Assembly (NCBI RefSeq): GCF_014076845.1
Contig: NZ_JACGUT010000075.1
Span: 1-64,000 of the forward strand
From: Colwellia sp. MB3u-41
Lineage (GTDB): Bacteria > Pseudomonadota > Gammaproteobacteria > Enterobacterales > Alteromonadaceae
Direction: 5' to 3'
DNA length: 64,000 bases
The stretch's first letter is position 1; every line of letters starts with the position of its first letter. The notes below the pieces were generated by a model. It was not told the origin of the DNA. It did not search any database and was given only the letters and a program-made list of their open reading frames with translations. Position numbers and translations under genes: made by a program. Shown here in pieces: positions 9,400-17,832 of this stretch.

Positions 9400-10458
9400 T
9401 TATCTTCCGTCAGCCATATTTTGCAATAATAACAAGCGTTGCTGTTCCTGCTTAGAAGGTTGATAAGGTCTATGGCTTAAACTAGCAACTGCAAAATCTT
9501 TTATTACATACTCTTTAAGTAAACTATCTCCATATTTTGCTGGTGTACCCGGCGCAGGCGACATTAACTCAATAGAAAAAGTAGATAAGTAAAAGGGCGC
9601 TTTCCGCCCTTGCAATACTGATTGGTGAGCTTTTAAATAAAGACTCGTATTGCCTTTATCGAGTTTTTCTTTACTCACCATGTGTGCAATGGGTTGGTCA
9701 TTAGCATCAAATAAATTTGCTCGTATTCGATAAAGCCCCTGCTCTCTGGTTTTTAGGTGAGCTTTTAACACCATATCAGCCTCGTCATGAAAGGCTGAAT
9801 CAAAACTTTCTAATGTGGCAACAGAGTCAACATATTTAAGCGCCAGCGTAATATTGATGTTCTTACCGTTAATGTGTGCTCTTATTGATGCTTGCAATTG
9901 GCTAGGAAGATTCCTTTGGCCTTTAAATTTGGTCTGCCAGTTTGCTTCACTCTGTTCAAATTTACGGGTCAATAATAATTCACCGGTTTCAATATCAACA
10001 AGCTGAAGCTCCGCATAAGTAATATTTTCTCCCGTTAGCGTCGCAAAAACAGCTTCAGGATAAGTGTAACGATACTTTGATAGTGCAGCAGACACCTTGG
10101 TACCATCGTCGTCAACGAGCATCGATTGAGGGTTAAAAAAGTTAGGGTTCAAACGATCAAAATCTTTATCTGTTAACGGTTGAGAGTATGGTGGAAAGAC
10201 TAATTCGCCAGCATACGCTTTAGCAACTAAAAGAGCAGAGTCATTTGAAGTAATTTTTTTGGGCTTACCCGTCACTGAAACAGGCTGAACCACTTTTTTT
10301 TGTGGTGGGTTTATTGTTTTTATGGTGGTTTTTTTTGTTAACCTTTCGTTAGCTGTCGATAATTGTTTAGGTGCGATTGATGGCCAAAAAAGCCAAACAA
10401 CTATTGCAGTAATGCTAATAGCCACCATTTTCTTTAAAAAGGAATGTTTTTTCATCAC
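9400..10458 (-). CDS. Membrane-anchored periplasmic protein of unknown function
   Basis: 352 aa. A Lys-rich N-terminus precedes one transmembrane segment (about residues 10-26, ending WLFWPS), then a Lys/Thr/Pro-rich linker to about residue 70 and a mostly beta-type soluble domain. That predicts an N-in, periplasm-out anchored protein. I recognise no catalytic motif. It lies 76 nt downstream of the lipase on the same strand. Its size and anchor recall lipase-specific foldases, but those are largely helical and the foldase motif is not seen, so this is only a positional analogy. The start could be the first or second Met. Confidence 0.6.
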   Translation of the reverse strand: MMKKHSFLKKMVAISITAIVVWLFWPSIAPKQLSTANERLTKKTTIKTINPPQKKVVQPVSVTGKPKKITSNDSALLVAKAYAGELVFPPYSQPLTDKDFDRLNPNFFNPQSMLVDDDGTKVSAALSKYRYTYPEAVFATLTGENITYAELQLVDIETGELLLTRKFEQSEANWQTKFKGQRNLPSQLQASIRAHINGKNINITLALKYVDSVATLESFDSAFHDEADMVLKAHLKTREQGLYRIRANLFDANDQPIAHMVSKEKLDKGNTSLYLKAHQSVLQGRKAPFYLSTFSIELMSPAPGTPAKYGDSLLKEYVIKDFAVASLSHRPYQPSKQEQQRLLLLQNMADGR

Positions 10459-10484
10459 TCGTTTATTTTCCTGCTTAGGTGCTA

Positions 10485-10516
10485 TTGATTTTTCTCAGTT
10501 AATTTAGAAAAATCAA
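10485..10516 (-). promoter_or_regulatory. Inverted repeat between lipase and downstream gene
   Basis: TTGATTTTTCT and AGAAAAATCAA are perfect 11-bp arms around a 10-nt loop. There is no T run after it in the minus direction. It may be a partial terminator or a processing hairpin that sets the ratio of the two gene products. Confidence 0.4.
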
Positions 10517-10534
10517 CAGCCCTTTCTCTATTAT

Positions 10535-11587
10535 TTAATTAGGAATCGCGTCATAAATTAGCGTTGACATACTGTCATCATTTGAGTTTTGTACGTAAAG
10601 GTAATTACTTTTCCAAAGCCACCAACCCTTAGTTTTCGTGTAAGTATCAAAATGGATACTTTCTCCTGACAACATATTATTCTGGTTACTTGCTGCCGTC
10701 ACTTTCCCTTCCTGACTTGGCTCAAGTAATGAACCATGGCTATAAGCTTCTCCCATAAGCATTGGATAATGGTATGGCATAAAACCTGAAACAGCATTGC
10801 CTTGATTTTCAATTTTACCGTTAAACGCGACGCTGCCACTACAGCTGCCATATCTTCCTTGGCGATTACCGCCGCACGATGAATGCGTACCAACAACGCC
10901 ATCATCATGACCTTGAATAAAGGGGCTAGTAACGCCTAAATATTCACTTGCATCGCCAACAAAACGTAGACGAGGGATCCTCGCATCCGGTAACGGTGCA
11001 AGTTGCCTCGCATTATTGACTTTTAAATCATTGAGCACACCCATTTCATCGCCAAGATCTCCGCCAAGCCATGCTTCTAATGCCGCTTCGATTATAAAAG
11101 ACCAGCTTTCTGTTGCTTGTGCAACACTTACCGCTAGATCCGCAAGCTCACTGCCACCACCAGCGCCAGCAATATCGAATGTTGCCACGATATTTAGAGG
11201 TGCTAAACCCGCATTTTCCAACCAAGTTTCTTGGTTATCTATAATATACCGCGCAACTAAATCGCCGGTAGAGTGAGTCACAAAGATACAACCTGGGGAG
11301 CAGAAGTTACTTTCAGAAAATGACTTTAACTTTGGCCAAACATAGTCCGTTGCTATTTTCCCCTCTATTCGCTCGTAAGAAGGCCAATCAATACGAGCAT
11401 CGCTGAGGTTATCCCAATAACCTTGCCAATATTGTTGACCACTCTCGGTAACATCTCCATCAACGATAAGTTGTTGTGGTTGAAACCCATGGATAAGCAC
11501 TATTTTATATTCCTTACTATATGATGCTGATGAGCTGAGTGCTAAGTAGACACCTGCAACAGCTGTTATACTTTTGATTGTATTCAT
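10535..11587 (-). CDS. Secreted lipase/esterase (alpha/beta hydrolase)
   Basis: 350 aa. A signal peptide (about 1-24, cleaved near SYS-KE) leads into an alpha/beta hydrolase fold. IVLIHGF is the oxyanion-hole strand-turn and VTHSTGD is the nucleophile elbow, a GxSxG variant with Thr in the first Gly position. HDDGVVG is a likely acid site and the late HYPMLMGEAYSHG segment may hold the catalytic His. Six Cys residues suggest disulfides in an exported enzyme. Substrate not identifiable from sequence. A near-palindrome lies about 60 nt upstream and GGGGA precedes the ATG. Confidence 0.75.
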   Translation of the reverse strand: MNTIKSITAVAGVYLALSSSASYSKEYKIVLIHGFQPQQLIVDGDVTESGQQYWQGYWDNLSDARIDWPSYERIEGKIATDYVWPKLKSFSESNFCSPGCIFVTHSTGDLVARYIIDNQETWLENAGLAPLNIVATFDIAGAGGGSELADLAVSVAQATESWSFIIEAALEAWLGGDLGDEMGVLNDLKVNNARQLAPLPDARIPRLRFVGDASEYLGVTSPFIQGHDDGVVGTHSSCGGNRQGRYGSCSGSVAFNGKIENQGNAVSGFMPYHYPMLMGEAYSHGSLLEPSQEGKVTAASNQNNMLSGESIHFDTYTKTKGWWLWKSNYLYVQNSNDDSMSTLIYDAIPN

Positions 11588-11646
11588 TATTTCCCCAATA
11601 TCTTTTATAATTATTTTGTTACGTCTTATTTTTATAGTTGAACGTT

Positions 11647-11670
11647 AACTGATCGGACGTTCGACCAGTT
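11647..11670. promoter_or_regulatory. 24-bp near-palindrome, candidate repressor operator upstream of the lipase
   Basis: The halves AACTGATCGGAC and GTTCGACCAGTT are inverted copies with 20 of 24 symmetric positions matching. Size and central ACGT symmetry fit a TetR-type dimeric operator. It is 60 bp upstream of the lipase ATG and more than 300 bp from cysK, so the lipase is the likelier target. No regulator gene is adjacent. Confidence 0.45.
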
Positions 11671-11995
11671 AAAAATATAATAGAGGAGTGACTATTTATT
11701 ATCCAATCACCTTTTATTTATAATGGTGATAATCAAAATAAATCAAAACTATAATCTTATTACTTATACTGTTAAAGCAATCTTAATAGTCATTTTTCTT
11801 TTTATAAGATAAAGAAAATAAACAAATTTGTCTTTAATGAGATGATAATCAGATCAATATAAAACCTAATTAAACTAAATAAGCATTTATATATTCTTTT
11901 TTGGTATATAAGTTAACAAAATATCACTTCTTTTATTTCTATAAAGCGCTAACCTTGTCCTGTTAAAGTAAATAAAGCTTACTCAAGGATATAAG
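11671..11995. other. AT-rich intergenic region upstream of cysK
   Basis: This stretch of more than 300 bp between the lipase operator and cysK is very AT-rich and holds no convincing ORF or RNA. It must contain the cysK promoter and any CysB-type activator site, but I cannot pick a single convincing -35/-10 pair. Confidence 0.5.
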
Positions 11996-12964
11996 ATGAC
12001 CACAATATTTGAAGATAACTCAACCTCTATTGGCAATACGCCCCTCGTAAGACTAAACCGTGTCACTAAAGGTAATGTTTTTGCTAAAATAGAATCAAGA
12101 AATCCTAGTGCGAGTATTAAGTGTCGCATTGGCGCAAATATGATCTGGGATGCCGAGAAAAAAGGATTATTAACCCCCGGTAAAGAAATTGTTGAGCCTA
12201 CCAGTGGTAACACTGGCATAGCACTTGCTTTTGTGGCCGCTGCTCGTGGCTACGCCATCACATTAACTATGCCACATACCATGAGTTTAGAGCGTAGAAA
12301 ATTATTAGCCGCTTTAGGGGCAAAGCTTGAATTGACTGATGGTGCTAAAGGCATGAATGGTGCTATTGCTAAAGCTCAAGCAATTAAAGACTCAGATCCT
12401 GAGAAGTACGTTTTATTGGGGCAATTCGAAAACCCTGCTAACCCAGAAATTCACGAAAAAACAACGGGTCCAGAAATCTGGGAAGCGACAGACGGTAACA
12501 TCGACATATTTGTTGCTGGTGTTGGCACCGGTGGCACAATTACGGGTGTTAGTCGTTACATTAAAAATACCGCAGGAAAAAACATCATGTCTGTTGCGGT
12601 AGAGCCAACTGACTCTCCTGTTATTAGTCAAAAAATGGCCGGTGAAGAACTAACGCCAGGACCACACAAGATTCAAGGAATCGGTGCAGGTTTTATCCCA
12701 GGAAACCTAGACTTAAGCATGATTGATGCTGTTGAAAAAGTAACGAATGACGAAGCAATGGCAATGTGTCACCGCCTGATGAAAGAAGAAGGTATTCTTG
12801 CGGGTATCTCTTCTGGTGCTGGCGTTGTTGCTGCGAAACGTTTAGCTGAAAAACCAGAAAACGAAGGAAAAAATATTGTTGTTATTTTAGCAAGCTCTGC
12901 AGAGCGTTACCTGTCAAGCGCACTTTTTAGCGATGAATTCACTGATAAAGAACTTTTACAATAG
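11996..12964 (+). CDS. cysK: Cysteine synthase A (O-acetylserine sulfhydrylase)
   Basis: 322 aa, usual CysK length. A PLP enzyme that makes L-cysteine and acetate from O-acetylserine and sulfide in the cytoplasm. K42 in SASIKCRIG is the Schiff-base lysine. [12 protein letters not shown] is the substrate/phosphate loop and [10 protein letters not shown] is the PLP-phosphate cup. The segment near residue 230 ([13 protein letters not shown]) distinguishes CysK from CysM. An AAGGA site lies 6 nt before the ATG. The gene is monocistronic, ending at a strong terminator. Confidence 0.96.
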   Translation: MTTIFEDNSTSIGNTPLVRLNRVTKGNVFAKIESRNPSASIKCRIGANMIWDAEKKGLLTPGKEIVEPTSGNTGIALAFVAAARGYAITLTMPHTMSLERRKLLAALGAKLELTDGAKGMNGAIAKAQAIKDSDPEKYVLLGQFENPANPEIHEKTTGPEIWEATDGNIDIFVAGVGTGGTITGVSRYIKNTAGKNIMSVAVEPTDSPVISQKMAGEELTPGPHKIQGIGAGFIPGNLDLSMIDAVEKVTNDEAMAMCHRLMKEEGILAGISSGAGVVAAKRLAEKPENEGKNIVVILASSAERYLSSALFSDEFTDKELLQ

Positions 12965-12981
12965 CGTTAAAATTTAACGAT

Positions 12982-13009
12982 AAAAAAAGACGCTTAGGCG
13001 TCTTTTTTT
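12982..13009. terminator. Bidirectional terminator between cysK and the hydrolase
   Basis: A7 plus GACGC pairs with GCGTC plus T7 around a TTAG loop. The A and T runs on both sides let it serve both convergent genes. Confidence 0.92.
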
Positions 13010-13023
13010 AAATGATTTTTATT

Positions 13024-13809
13024 TCAGATTTTGTTAATAAAATCAGCAATGCTAGGATGAATTAACTCACTGTGACTTACCGGCCCCATGTGTCCTGTTG
13101 GAAAGCTTTTATGCATCACATTAGGTAAACTAGCCGTAATTTTATTTGCCAATAATAAGCTTAATTCTGGGCTTTTTTCACCTGTCATCATTAGCGATTT
13201 GCATGTAATACGGTTTAGGGCTTTTAATGAGTATTTTTCTGAGGTTAATCCTTTAAAGTCTAAGCTTACTTTAGGCATATCTCTTGCCATTAAATCTTGC
13301 ATCTTTTGTGGTAAAGCCCTAAAAAATCCAGCTTTGTTCCAAAAATTAGTAAATATCTCTGCCGCTTGATAAGCGTCGCCAATAGCAACCTTACGAGCAA
13401 AGTTATCAGCTAACAATCTAGCTTCACTTCCTTGTTCTAGTAAATGAAAAGCGACCGGCTCATATAAAGATAGGCTCAATATTTTTTCTGGATTTTCAAC
13501 AGCCAATTTTAACGCAATAGCGCCTCCGCAAGAATGGCCAACTAAATGAAAGGATTGATTTGGAGCGACACTCGCCAGAATTTTTTCAATACGATCAATT
13601 TCAATATCAAAATTATAATGTAGTTCATCTGCAACTTTATCTGCCTTCCCGTAACCGAGAATATCGATGTTAATCACTAAATAGTTAACATCAAGTAGCT
13701 TAACCAAAGGCTGCCATTGTCTGGCTGAACTTAGCGAACTGTGAAGAAGTACAACAGGTGTTCCCTGCCCTGAAATATAGACGCCTGTCGGCAAGTTATT
13801 TATCGTCAT
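13024..13809 (-). CDS. Alpha/beta-fold hydrolase
   Basis: 261 aa cytoplasmic protein with no signal peptide. PVVLLHSSLSS is the oxyanion region, GHSCGG the nucleophile elbow (Ser near residue 93), and a late FPTGHMGPVSH supplies the likely catalytic His. It resembles the broad family that includes 3-oxoadipate enol-lactonase and haloalkane hydrolase relatives. Substrate cannot be assigned. It is divergent from the kynurenine cluster and shares the 13810-14074 promoter region, so co-regulation is possible but unproven. Confidence 0.8.
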   Translation of the reverse strand: MTINNLPTGVYISGQGTPVVLLHSSLSSARQWQPLVKLLDVNYLVINIDILGYGKADKVADELHYNFDIEIDRIEKILASVAPNQSFHLVGHSCGGAIALKLAVENPEKILSLSLYEPVAFHLLEQGSEARLLADNFARKVAIGDAYQAAEIFTNFWNKAGFFRALPQKMQDLMARDMPKVSLDFKGLTSEKYSLKALNRITCKSLMMTGEKSPELSLLLANKITASLPNVMHKSFPTGHMGPVSHSELIHPSIADFINKI

Positions 13810-13917
13810 TACTGCTATTTTCTTTGGAATAATAAAGCATTATCAGCCTAATCTGACAAATGTCAAAATAAAGTGACGATTCGCCCTCCTCACTAAGACT
13901 TCAATATGCACGGCTAT

Positions 13918-13952
13918 AAATGTTTACAAAGTAAATCAATAAATGTTAACAA
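13918..13952. promoter_or_regulatory. Direct repeat AAATGTT(T/A)ACAA upstream of the kynurenine cluster
   Basis: AAATGTTTACAA at 13918 and AAATGTTAACAA at 13941 differ at one position and are spaced 23 nt apart, about two helical turns. The pair lies about 125 bp upstream of the first gene of the cluster, where activator sites often occur. The DNA is AT-rich, so chance is a real alternative. Confidence 0.3.
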
Positions 13953-14074
13953 TTTTGCTGACATTAAATTATTTAATGTGATAAAAAAAGGTCAACTCAA
14001 AATTTCACTGTTACTAATGAAACTCAGTTTTCAAAAAATAGTGTGATAAAACAATTAAAATAAAAAGAGTCTTC

Positions 14075-14863
14075 ATGGATATAAATCTTCAAGGTAAAAG
14101 CGCATTAGTCTGTGGTTCAAGTCAAGGTATTGGCAAGGCTTGTGCTATAGAGCTTGCTAATCTAGGCGCAAATGTCACGCTATTTTCACGTAATCAAACA
14201 GCACTTGAACACGTAAAAGCTGAACTCAATACTGAACAGGGTCAAAAGCATCAAGTGTTAGTGGCTGACTTCTCGAACACAGAACAAGTCAAAGAAGTGA
14301 TTAATGATCATGTAAACTCTTTAGGTGGTTATGAAATATTAATCAATAATACCGGAGGCCCTGCACCTGGGCCCGCGAATGTAGCCGGTGTTGATGAATT
14401 TATTAACGCCTTTAATTTACACTTGGTATCGAACCATCATTTAGTGCAAGCGCTTATCCCTCACATGAAAGAAAAGCAATATGGCCGTATCATCAATGTT
14501 ATTTCAACCTCAGTTAAACAACCCCTTAATGGCTTAGGTGTTTCTAATACGATTCGTGGCGCCGTTGCAAGTTGGGCAAAAACCTTAGCGAACGAATTAG
14601 GCGAGTTTGGTATTACCGTTAATAACGTATTACCCGGTGCAACAGCAACCGCACGTTTAGACGCGATAATTTCGGGTAAAGCGAAGAAGCAAAATATTTC
14701 TATCGAACAAGCCACACTTAATGAGAAAGCAATAATTCCTATGCGCCGTTTTGCTAAGCCAGAAGAGTTTGCAGCGGCCGCTGCTTTTCTAGCCTCTCCT
14801 GCAGCAGGTTACATCACCGGTATTAATTTACCCGTTGATGGCGGTAGAACCGCTTGTTTATAA
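14075..14863 (+). CDS. SDR-family oxidoreductase at the head of the kynurenine cluster
   Basis: 262 aa classical short-chain dehydrogenase. The NAD(P)-binding motif GSSQGIGKA is near residue 12 and NNTGG near residue 91. The catalytic Ser lies in ISTSV, but where YxxxK is expected the sequence reads NTIRGAVASWAK, with no obvious Tyr. It ends in a typical GGRTACL-type tail. It sits 35 nt before the nbaE-like dehydrogenase, so co-transcription is very likely. No step of the textbook pathway needs it, so its substrate is unknown. Confidence 0.78.
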   Translation: MDINLQGKSALVCGSSQGIGKACAIELANLGANVTLFSRNQTALEHVKAELNTEQGQKHQVLVADFSNTEQVKEVINDHVNSLGGYEILINNTGGPAPGPANVAGVDEFINAFNLHLVSNHHLVQALIPHMKEKQYGRIINVISTSVKQPLNGLGVSNTIRGAVASWAKTLANELGEFGITVNNVLPGATATARLDAIISGKAKKQNISIEQATLNEKAIIPMRRFAKPEEFAAAAAFLASPAAGYITGINLPVDGGRTACL

Positions 14864-14898
14864 ACGTCCTTTAAATAAACAGTCTAGAGGAATAAACA

Positions 14899-16356
14899 AT
14901 GACGGCTGCAAATAATATCATTGATAATTTCATTGATGGCGAATATCAAGCGCCCATCAATAATCATTATTTAGATAATTATGAACCTGCAACAGGCTTG
15001 GTGTATGGCAAAATTCCCAGCAGTGATAGTGAGGATGTTGAACAAGCCATTGCCGCAGCTGAACGAGCACTTCCTGCCTGGCGCGCGTTAGATTTAGAAC
15101 AACGTGCCGACTACTTAATGGCTATTGCACAAGAGATTGAAAATCAACTTGAACTACTAGCGCTTGCTGAGGCGACGGACAATGGCAAACCGGTTGCTTT
15201 AGCGAGAATGGTTGATATTCCACGTGCGGCAAGTAATTTTAAATTCTTTGCTCATGCCTGCTCACAATTTTCAAGTGAATCTCATGCACTTGCTAACACA
15301 GCAATTAATTACACCTTGCGCCAACCGGTGGGTATTGTCGGCTGTATTTCTCCTTGGAATTTACCGCTGTATTTATTTACTTGGAAAATAGCACCCGCAC
15401 TTGCAGCAGGTAATTGTGTCATTGCCAAACCCTCTGAAATCACCCCAAAAACGGCAGCAATGCTCGGCGCTATTTGTCAAAAAGTTGGTTTGCCTAAAGG
15501 TGTTTTAAATATATTACATGGAACAGGTACAAGTGTTGGCGCTGCAATATGTAACCATCCAAAAGTGAACGCTATTTCATTTACGGGCGGCTCTGCAACA
15601 GGTGCGGCAATAGCGACACAGCTTGCACCAAAATTTAAAAAGCTATCTTTAGAGCTCGGTGGGAAAAATCCGGCATTAATTTTTGATGACTGTCATTTTG
15701 AAAATACCATTGAAGAAGTTTTCCGCGCCAGCTTTGCCAACCAAGGTCAAATTTGCTTATGTGCTTCACGCCTATATATTCAGCGCGGCATATATGAAAA
15801 ATTCAAAGCGGCATTAGTCGCAAAAGCACAAACGCTTGTGCCACAAGACCCTTTGGTTAATGAAACAAAAATGGGCGCGATTGTCTCCAAAGACCATTTA
15901 GAAAAAGTACTCGGCTATATTGATTTAGCAAAACAAGAAGGGGGTACTATTTTAGCGGGCGGTAAGCAAGTGCTATTACCTGGTCGCTGTAAACAAGGTT
16001 ATTTTTTACAACCGACTATCATCGAAGGCTTAAGTAATGATGCGAGGTGCAACCAGCAAGAAATTTTTGGTCCTGTTATTACCTTACAACTGTTTGATAC
16101 TGACGAACAAGCACTGGCACTTGCCAACGAAAGCCAATATGGCTTAGCAGCGACTATTTGGACGCAAAACATTAATAGAGCACATCAACTCGCTGAACAA
16201 ATAAATACCGGTATTGTGTGGATAAATTGTTGGTTACTGCGTGATTTACGAACACCTTTTGGTGGTATGAATCATTCAGGTGTTGGCCGAGAAGGTGGTT
16301 TAGAAGCCATGCGATTTTTTACTGAACCCAAAAATGTATGCATAAAATACTCATAG
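14899..16356 (+). CDS. nbaE: 2-Aminomuconate 6-semialdehyde dehydrogenase
   Basis: 485 aa NAD-dependent aldehyde dehydrogenase, full length. SPWNLPLY carries the oxyanion Asn, LELGGKNP carries general base E252, and NQGQICLC carries nucleophile C286. A WINCWLLRDLRTPFGG segment near the C-terminus matches the aminomuconate/hydroxymuconate semialdehyde branch of the family. It should oxidise 2-aminomuconate 6-semialdehyde made by the decarboxylase encoded at 17833. AGAGGAATAAACAATG gives a good ribosome binding site. Its last 165 bp are repeated just downstream. Confidence 0.88.
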   Translation: MTAANNIIDNFIDGEYQAPINNHYLDNYEPATGLVYGKIPSSDSEDVEQAIAAAERALPAWRALDLEQRADYLMAIAQEIENQLELLALAEATDNGKPVALARMVDIPRAASNFKFFAHACSQFSSESHALANTAINYTLRQPVGIVGCISPWNLPLYLFTWKIAPALAAGNCVIAKPSEITPKTAAMLGAICQKVGLPKGVLNILHGTGTSVGAAICNHPKVNAISFTGGSATGAAIATQLAPKFKKLSLELGGKNPALIFDDCHFENTIEEVFRASFANQGQICLCASRLYIQRGIYEKFKAALVAKAQTLVPQDPLVNETKMGAIVSKDHLEKVLGYIDLAKQEGGTILAGGKQVLLPGRCKQGYFLQPTIIEGLSNDARCNQQEIFGPVITLQLFDTDEQALALANESQYGLAATIWTQNINRAHQLAEQINTGIVWINCWLLRDLRTPFGGMNHSGVGREGGLEAMRFFTEPKNVCIKYS

Positions 16357-16365
16357 GCTCAAATT

Positions 16366-16530
16366 AAATAAATACCGGTATTGTGTGGATCAATTGTTGG
16401 TTACTGCGTGATTTACGAACGCCTTTTGGTGGTATGAATCATTCAGGTGTTGGCCGAGAAGGTGGTTTAGAAGCCATGCGATATTTTACTGAACCCAAAA
16501 ATGTATGTATAAAATACTCATAGGCTCAAA
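16366..16530 (+). pseudogene. Duplicate of the nbaE 3' end
   Basis: This 165-bp stretch is a direct repeat of 16199-16363 with a 167-bp offset and four mismatches. In the reading frame of nbaE three are synonymous (Ile, Thr, Cys codons) and one is Phe to Tyr. It has no start codon and encodes only the last ~50 residues. The pattern fits the stump of a second, once functional allele or paralogue left by unequal recombination. Confidence 0.9.
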
Positions 16531-16786
16531 CGAAACAATGAACCAAATTTGTCATAAATTTAAATCTTCAGGTGCAATATTTGCCAGCGTATTAGGCTGC
16601 AAATGGACGCTTATTTAACCGGCTTTCTTATGGAGTACGTTAGTTTTTTTTCGAGAATTTCGAAATCCCCTACTCAGTCGTACTCAAGTCTACATGCAAT
16701 TGAAATAAATGAAGAACAAAGGTCTTTGATTGATTTTTGTCTACACTTATAACCATAAAAATATATTAATTACATCAGGATCCCTT
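16531..16786 (+). other. Intergenic region between the nbaE stump and nbaF
   Basis: About 255 bp with no supported gene. It breaks the otherwise tight spacing of the cluster, so nbaF and the following genes may have their own promoter here. The only coding candidate is an in-frame extension of nbaF that lacks a ribosome binding site. Confidence 0.4.
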
Positions 16787-17269
16787 ATGAGCGATGTTAA
16801 AATTAAAGCGTCTTTTAACCCAAAAATAATCAACGCAGAACAAGCGCCAAAACCGGTAGGCTTATACCCTCACGCACGACAAGTCGGCGACTTACTCTTT
16901 CTTTCCGGTGTTGGCCCAAGAAAAGCGGGTTGCAAAGATATCCCAGGGGTTGTACTTGACGAGCAAGGAAAAATTAAAAGTTACGATATTGAAGCGCAGT
17001 GCCATAGTGTTTTCACCAACATTCGACTAATTCTTGAAGCGTCAAATGCAAGCTGGATGGATGTGGTTGATGTCACGGTATTTTTAACCAATATGGATGA
17101 CGACTTCGCTACCTATAATCGTATTTACGCAGAATACTTTGCTGATAATCAACCTTGTCGCACCACGGTTGAAATTAACAAATTACCGACGCCCATAGCC
17201 ATTGAACTTAAATGTATCGCTGCGTTGAATCAACATAAAAAGCCTCATACTAAAACGACGGGGGAATAG
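16787..17269 (+). CDS. nbaF: 2-Aminomuconate deaminase (RidA/YjgF family)
   Basis: 160 aa. RidA-fold enzyme that hydrolyses 2-aminomuconate to 4-oxalocrotonate and ammonia. The family core is clear: [19 protein letters not shown], a central [20 protein letters not shown], and [16 protein letters not shown] with the ligand-binding Arg. The longer N-terminus and the GCKDIPGV insertion match 2-aminomuconate deaminases rather than housekeeping RidA. The frame opens at 16730, but the ATG at 16787 with AGGA upstream fits the family start. The next gene begins 2 nt after the stop. Confidence 0.87.
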   Translation: MSDVKIKASFNPKIINAEQAPKPVGLYPHARQVGDLLFLSGVGPRKAGCKDIPGVVLDEQGKIKSYDIEAQCHSVFTNIRLILEASNASWMDVVDVTVFLTNMDDDFATYNRIYAEYFADNQPCRTTVEINKLPTPIAIELKCIAALNQHKKPHTKTTGE

Positions 17270-17271
17270 TC

Positions 17272-17829
17272 ATGTCAACGTTGAAAAATAGCATCGCCAT
17301 GCCCTTTAATTTACATGCTTGGATTGATGAGCATCGACATTTACTCAAACCTCCTGTTTGTAATAAACAAATTTTTGAACAGGACAACTTTATTGTCATG
17401 ATCGTCGGCGGTCCTAATAATCGTAACGATTATCACTATAACGAAACCCCTGAATTGTTTTATCAAATCGAAGGCGAAATGGTGCTTTCAGTTATTAATG
17501 ATTCGGTTGAAAACAATGATCATCATGATCCCAAAAATTTTCAGGATATAAAAATTAACGCTGGTGAGATATTCTTACTGCCACCAAAAATGTTGCATTC
17601 CCCACAACGCTTTGAAAACAGCGTAGGTTTGGTGGTTGAACAAAAGCGAGCAAATAATCAAAAAGATGCACTTTATTGGTTTTGTCCTGACTGCAAAAAG
17701 CAACTCTACACAGAAGCTTTTTGTCTCGACAATATAGAAACAGACTTACCTAAAGTATTCACCCGTTTTTATGACACACCTGACAATTGCACTTGTCAGC
17801 AATGTGGCACAACAGTGACGAAGGGGTAA
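17272..17829 (+). CDS. nbaC: 3-Hydroxyanthranilate 3,4-dioxygenase
   Basis: 185 aa cupin. Opens the 3-hydroxyanthranilate ring to 2-amino-3-carboxymuconate semialdehyde. Fe(II) ligands are H55 and E61 ([13 protein letters not shown]) and H109 (LHSPQRF). A second, rubredoxin-like metal site of bacterial enzymes is formed by C138/C141 (CPDC) and C175/C178 (CQQCG). An acidic His-rich insertion near residues 78-92 makes it slightly longer than the Ralstonia enzyme. Spacing of 2-3 nt on both sides places it firmly in the operon. Confidence 0.95.
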   Translation: MSTLKNSIAMPFNLHAWIDEHRHLLKPPVCNKQIFEQDNFIVMIVGGPNNRNDYHYNETPELFYQIEGEMVLSVINDSVENNDHHDPKNFQDIKINAGEIFLLPPKMLHSPQRFENSVGLVVEQKRANNQKDALYWFCPDCKKQLYTEAFCLDNIETDLPKVFTRFYDTPDNCTCQQCGTTVTKG

Positions 17830-17832
17830 GTT

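Noticed and set aside
9400-10458. Lipase-specific foldase
   Set aside because: Size and anchor fit, but the soluble part is beta-rich and the characteristic foldase motif is not seen.
10322-10507. 61-aa plus-strand ORF opposite the anchored protein
   Set aside because: It lies antisense to the N-terminus of a supported gene and has no ribosome binding site or recognisable domain.
16730-16786. 19-residue extension of nbaF
   Set aside because: The start there has no ribosome site, while the ATG at 16787 has AGGA and fits the RidA family N-terminus.
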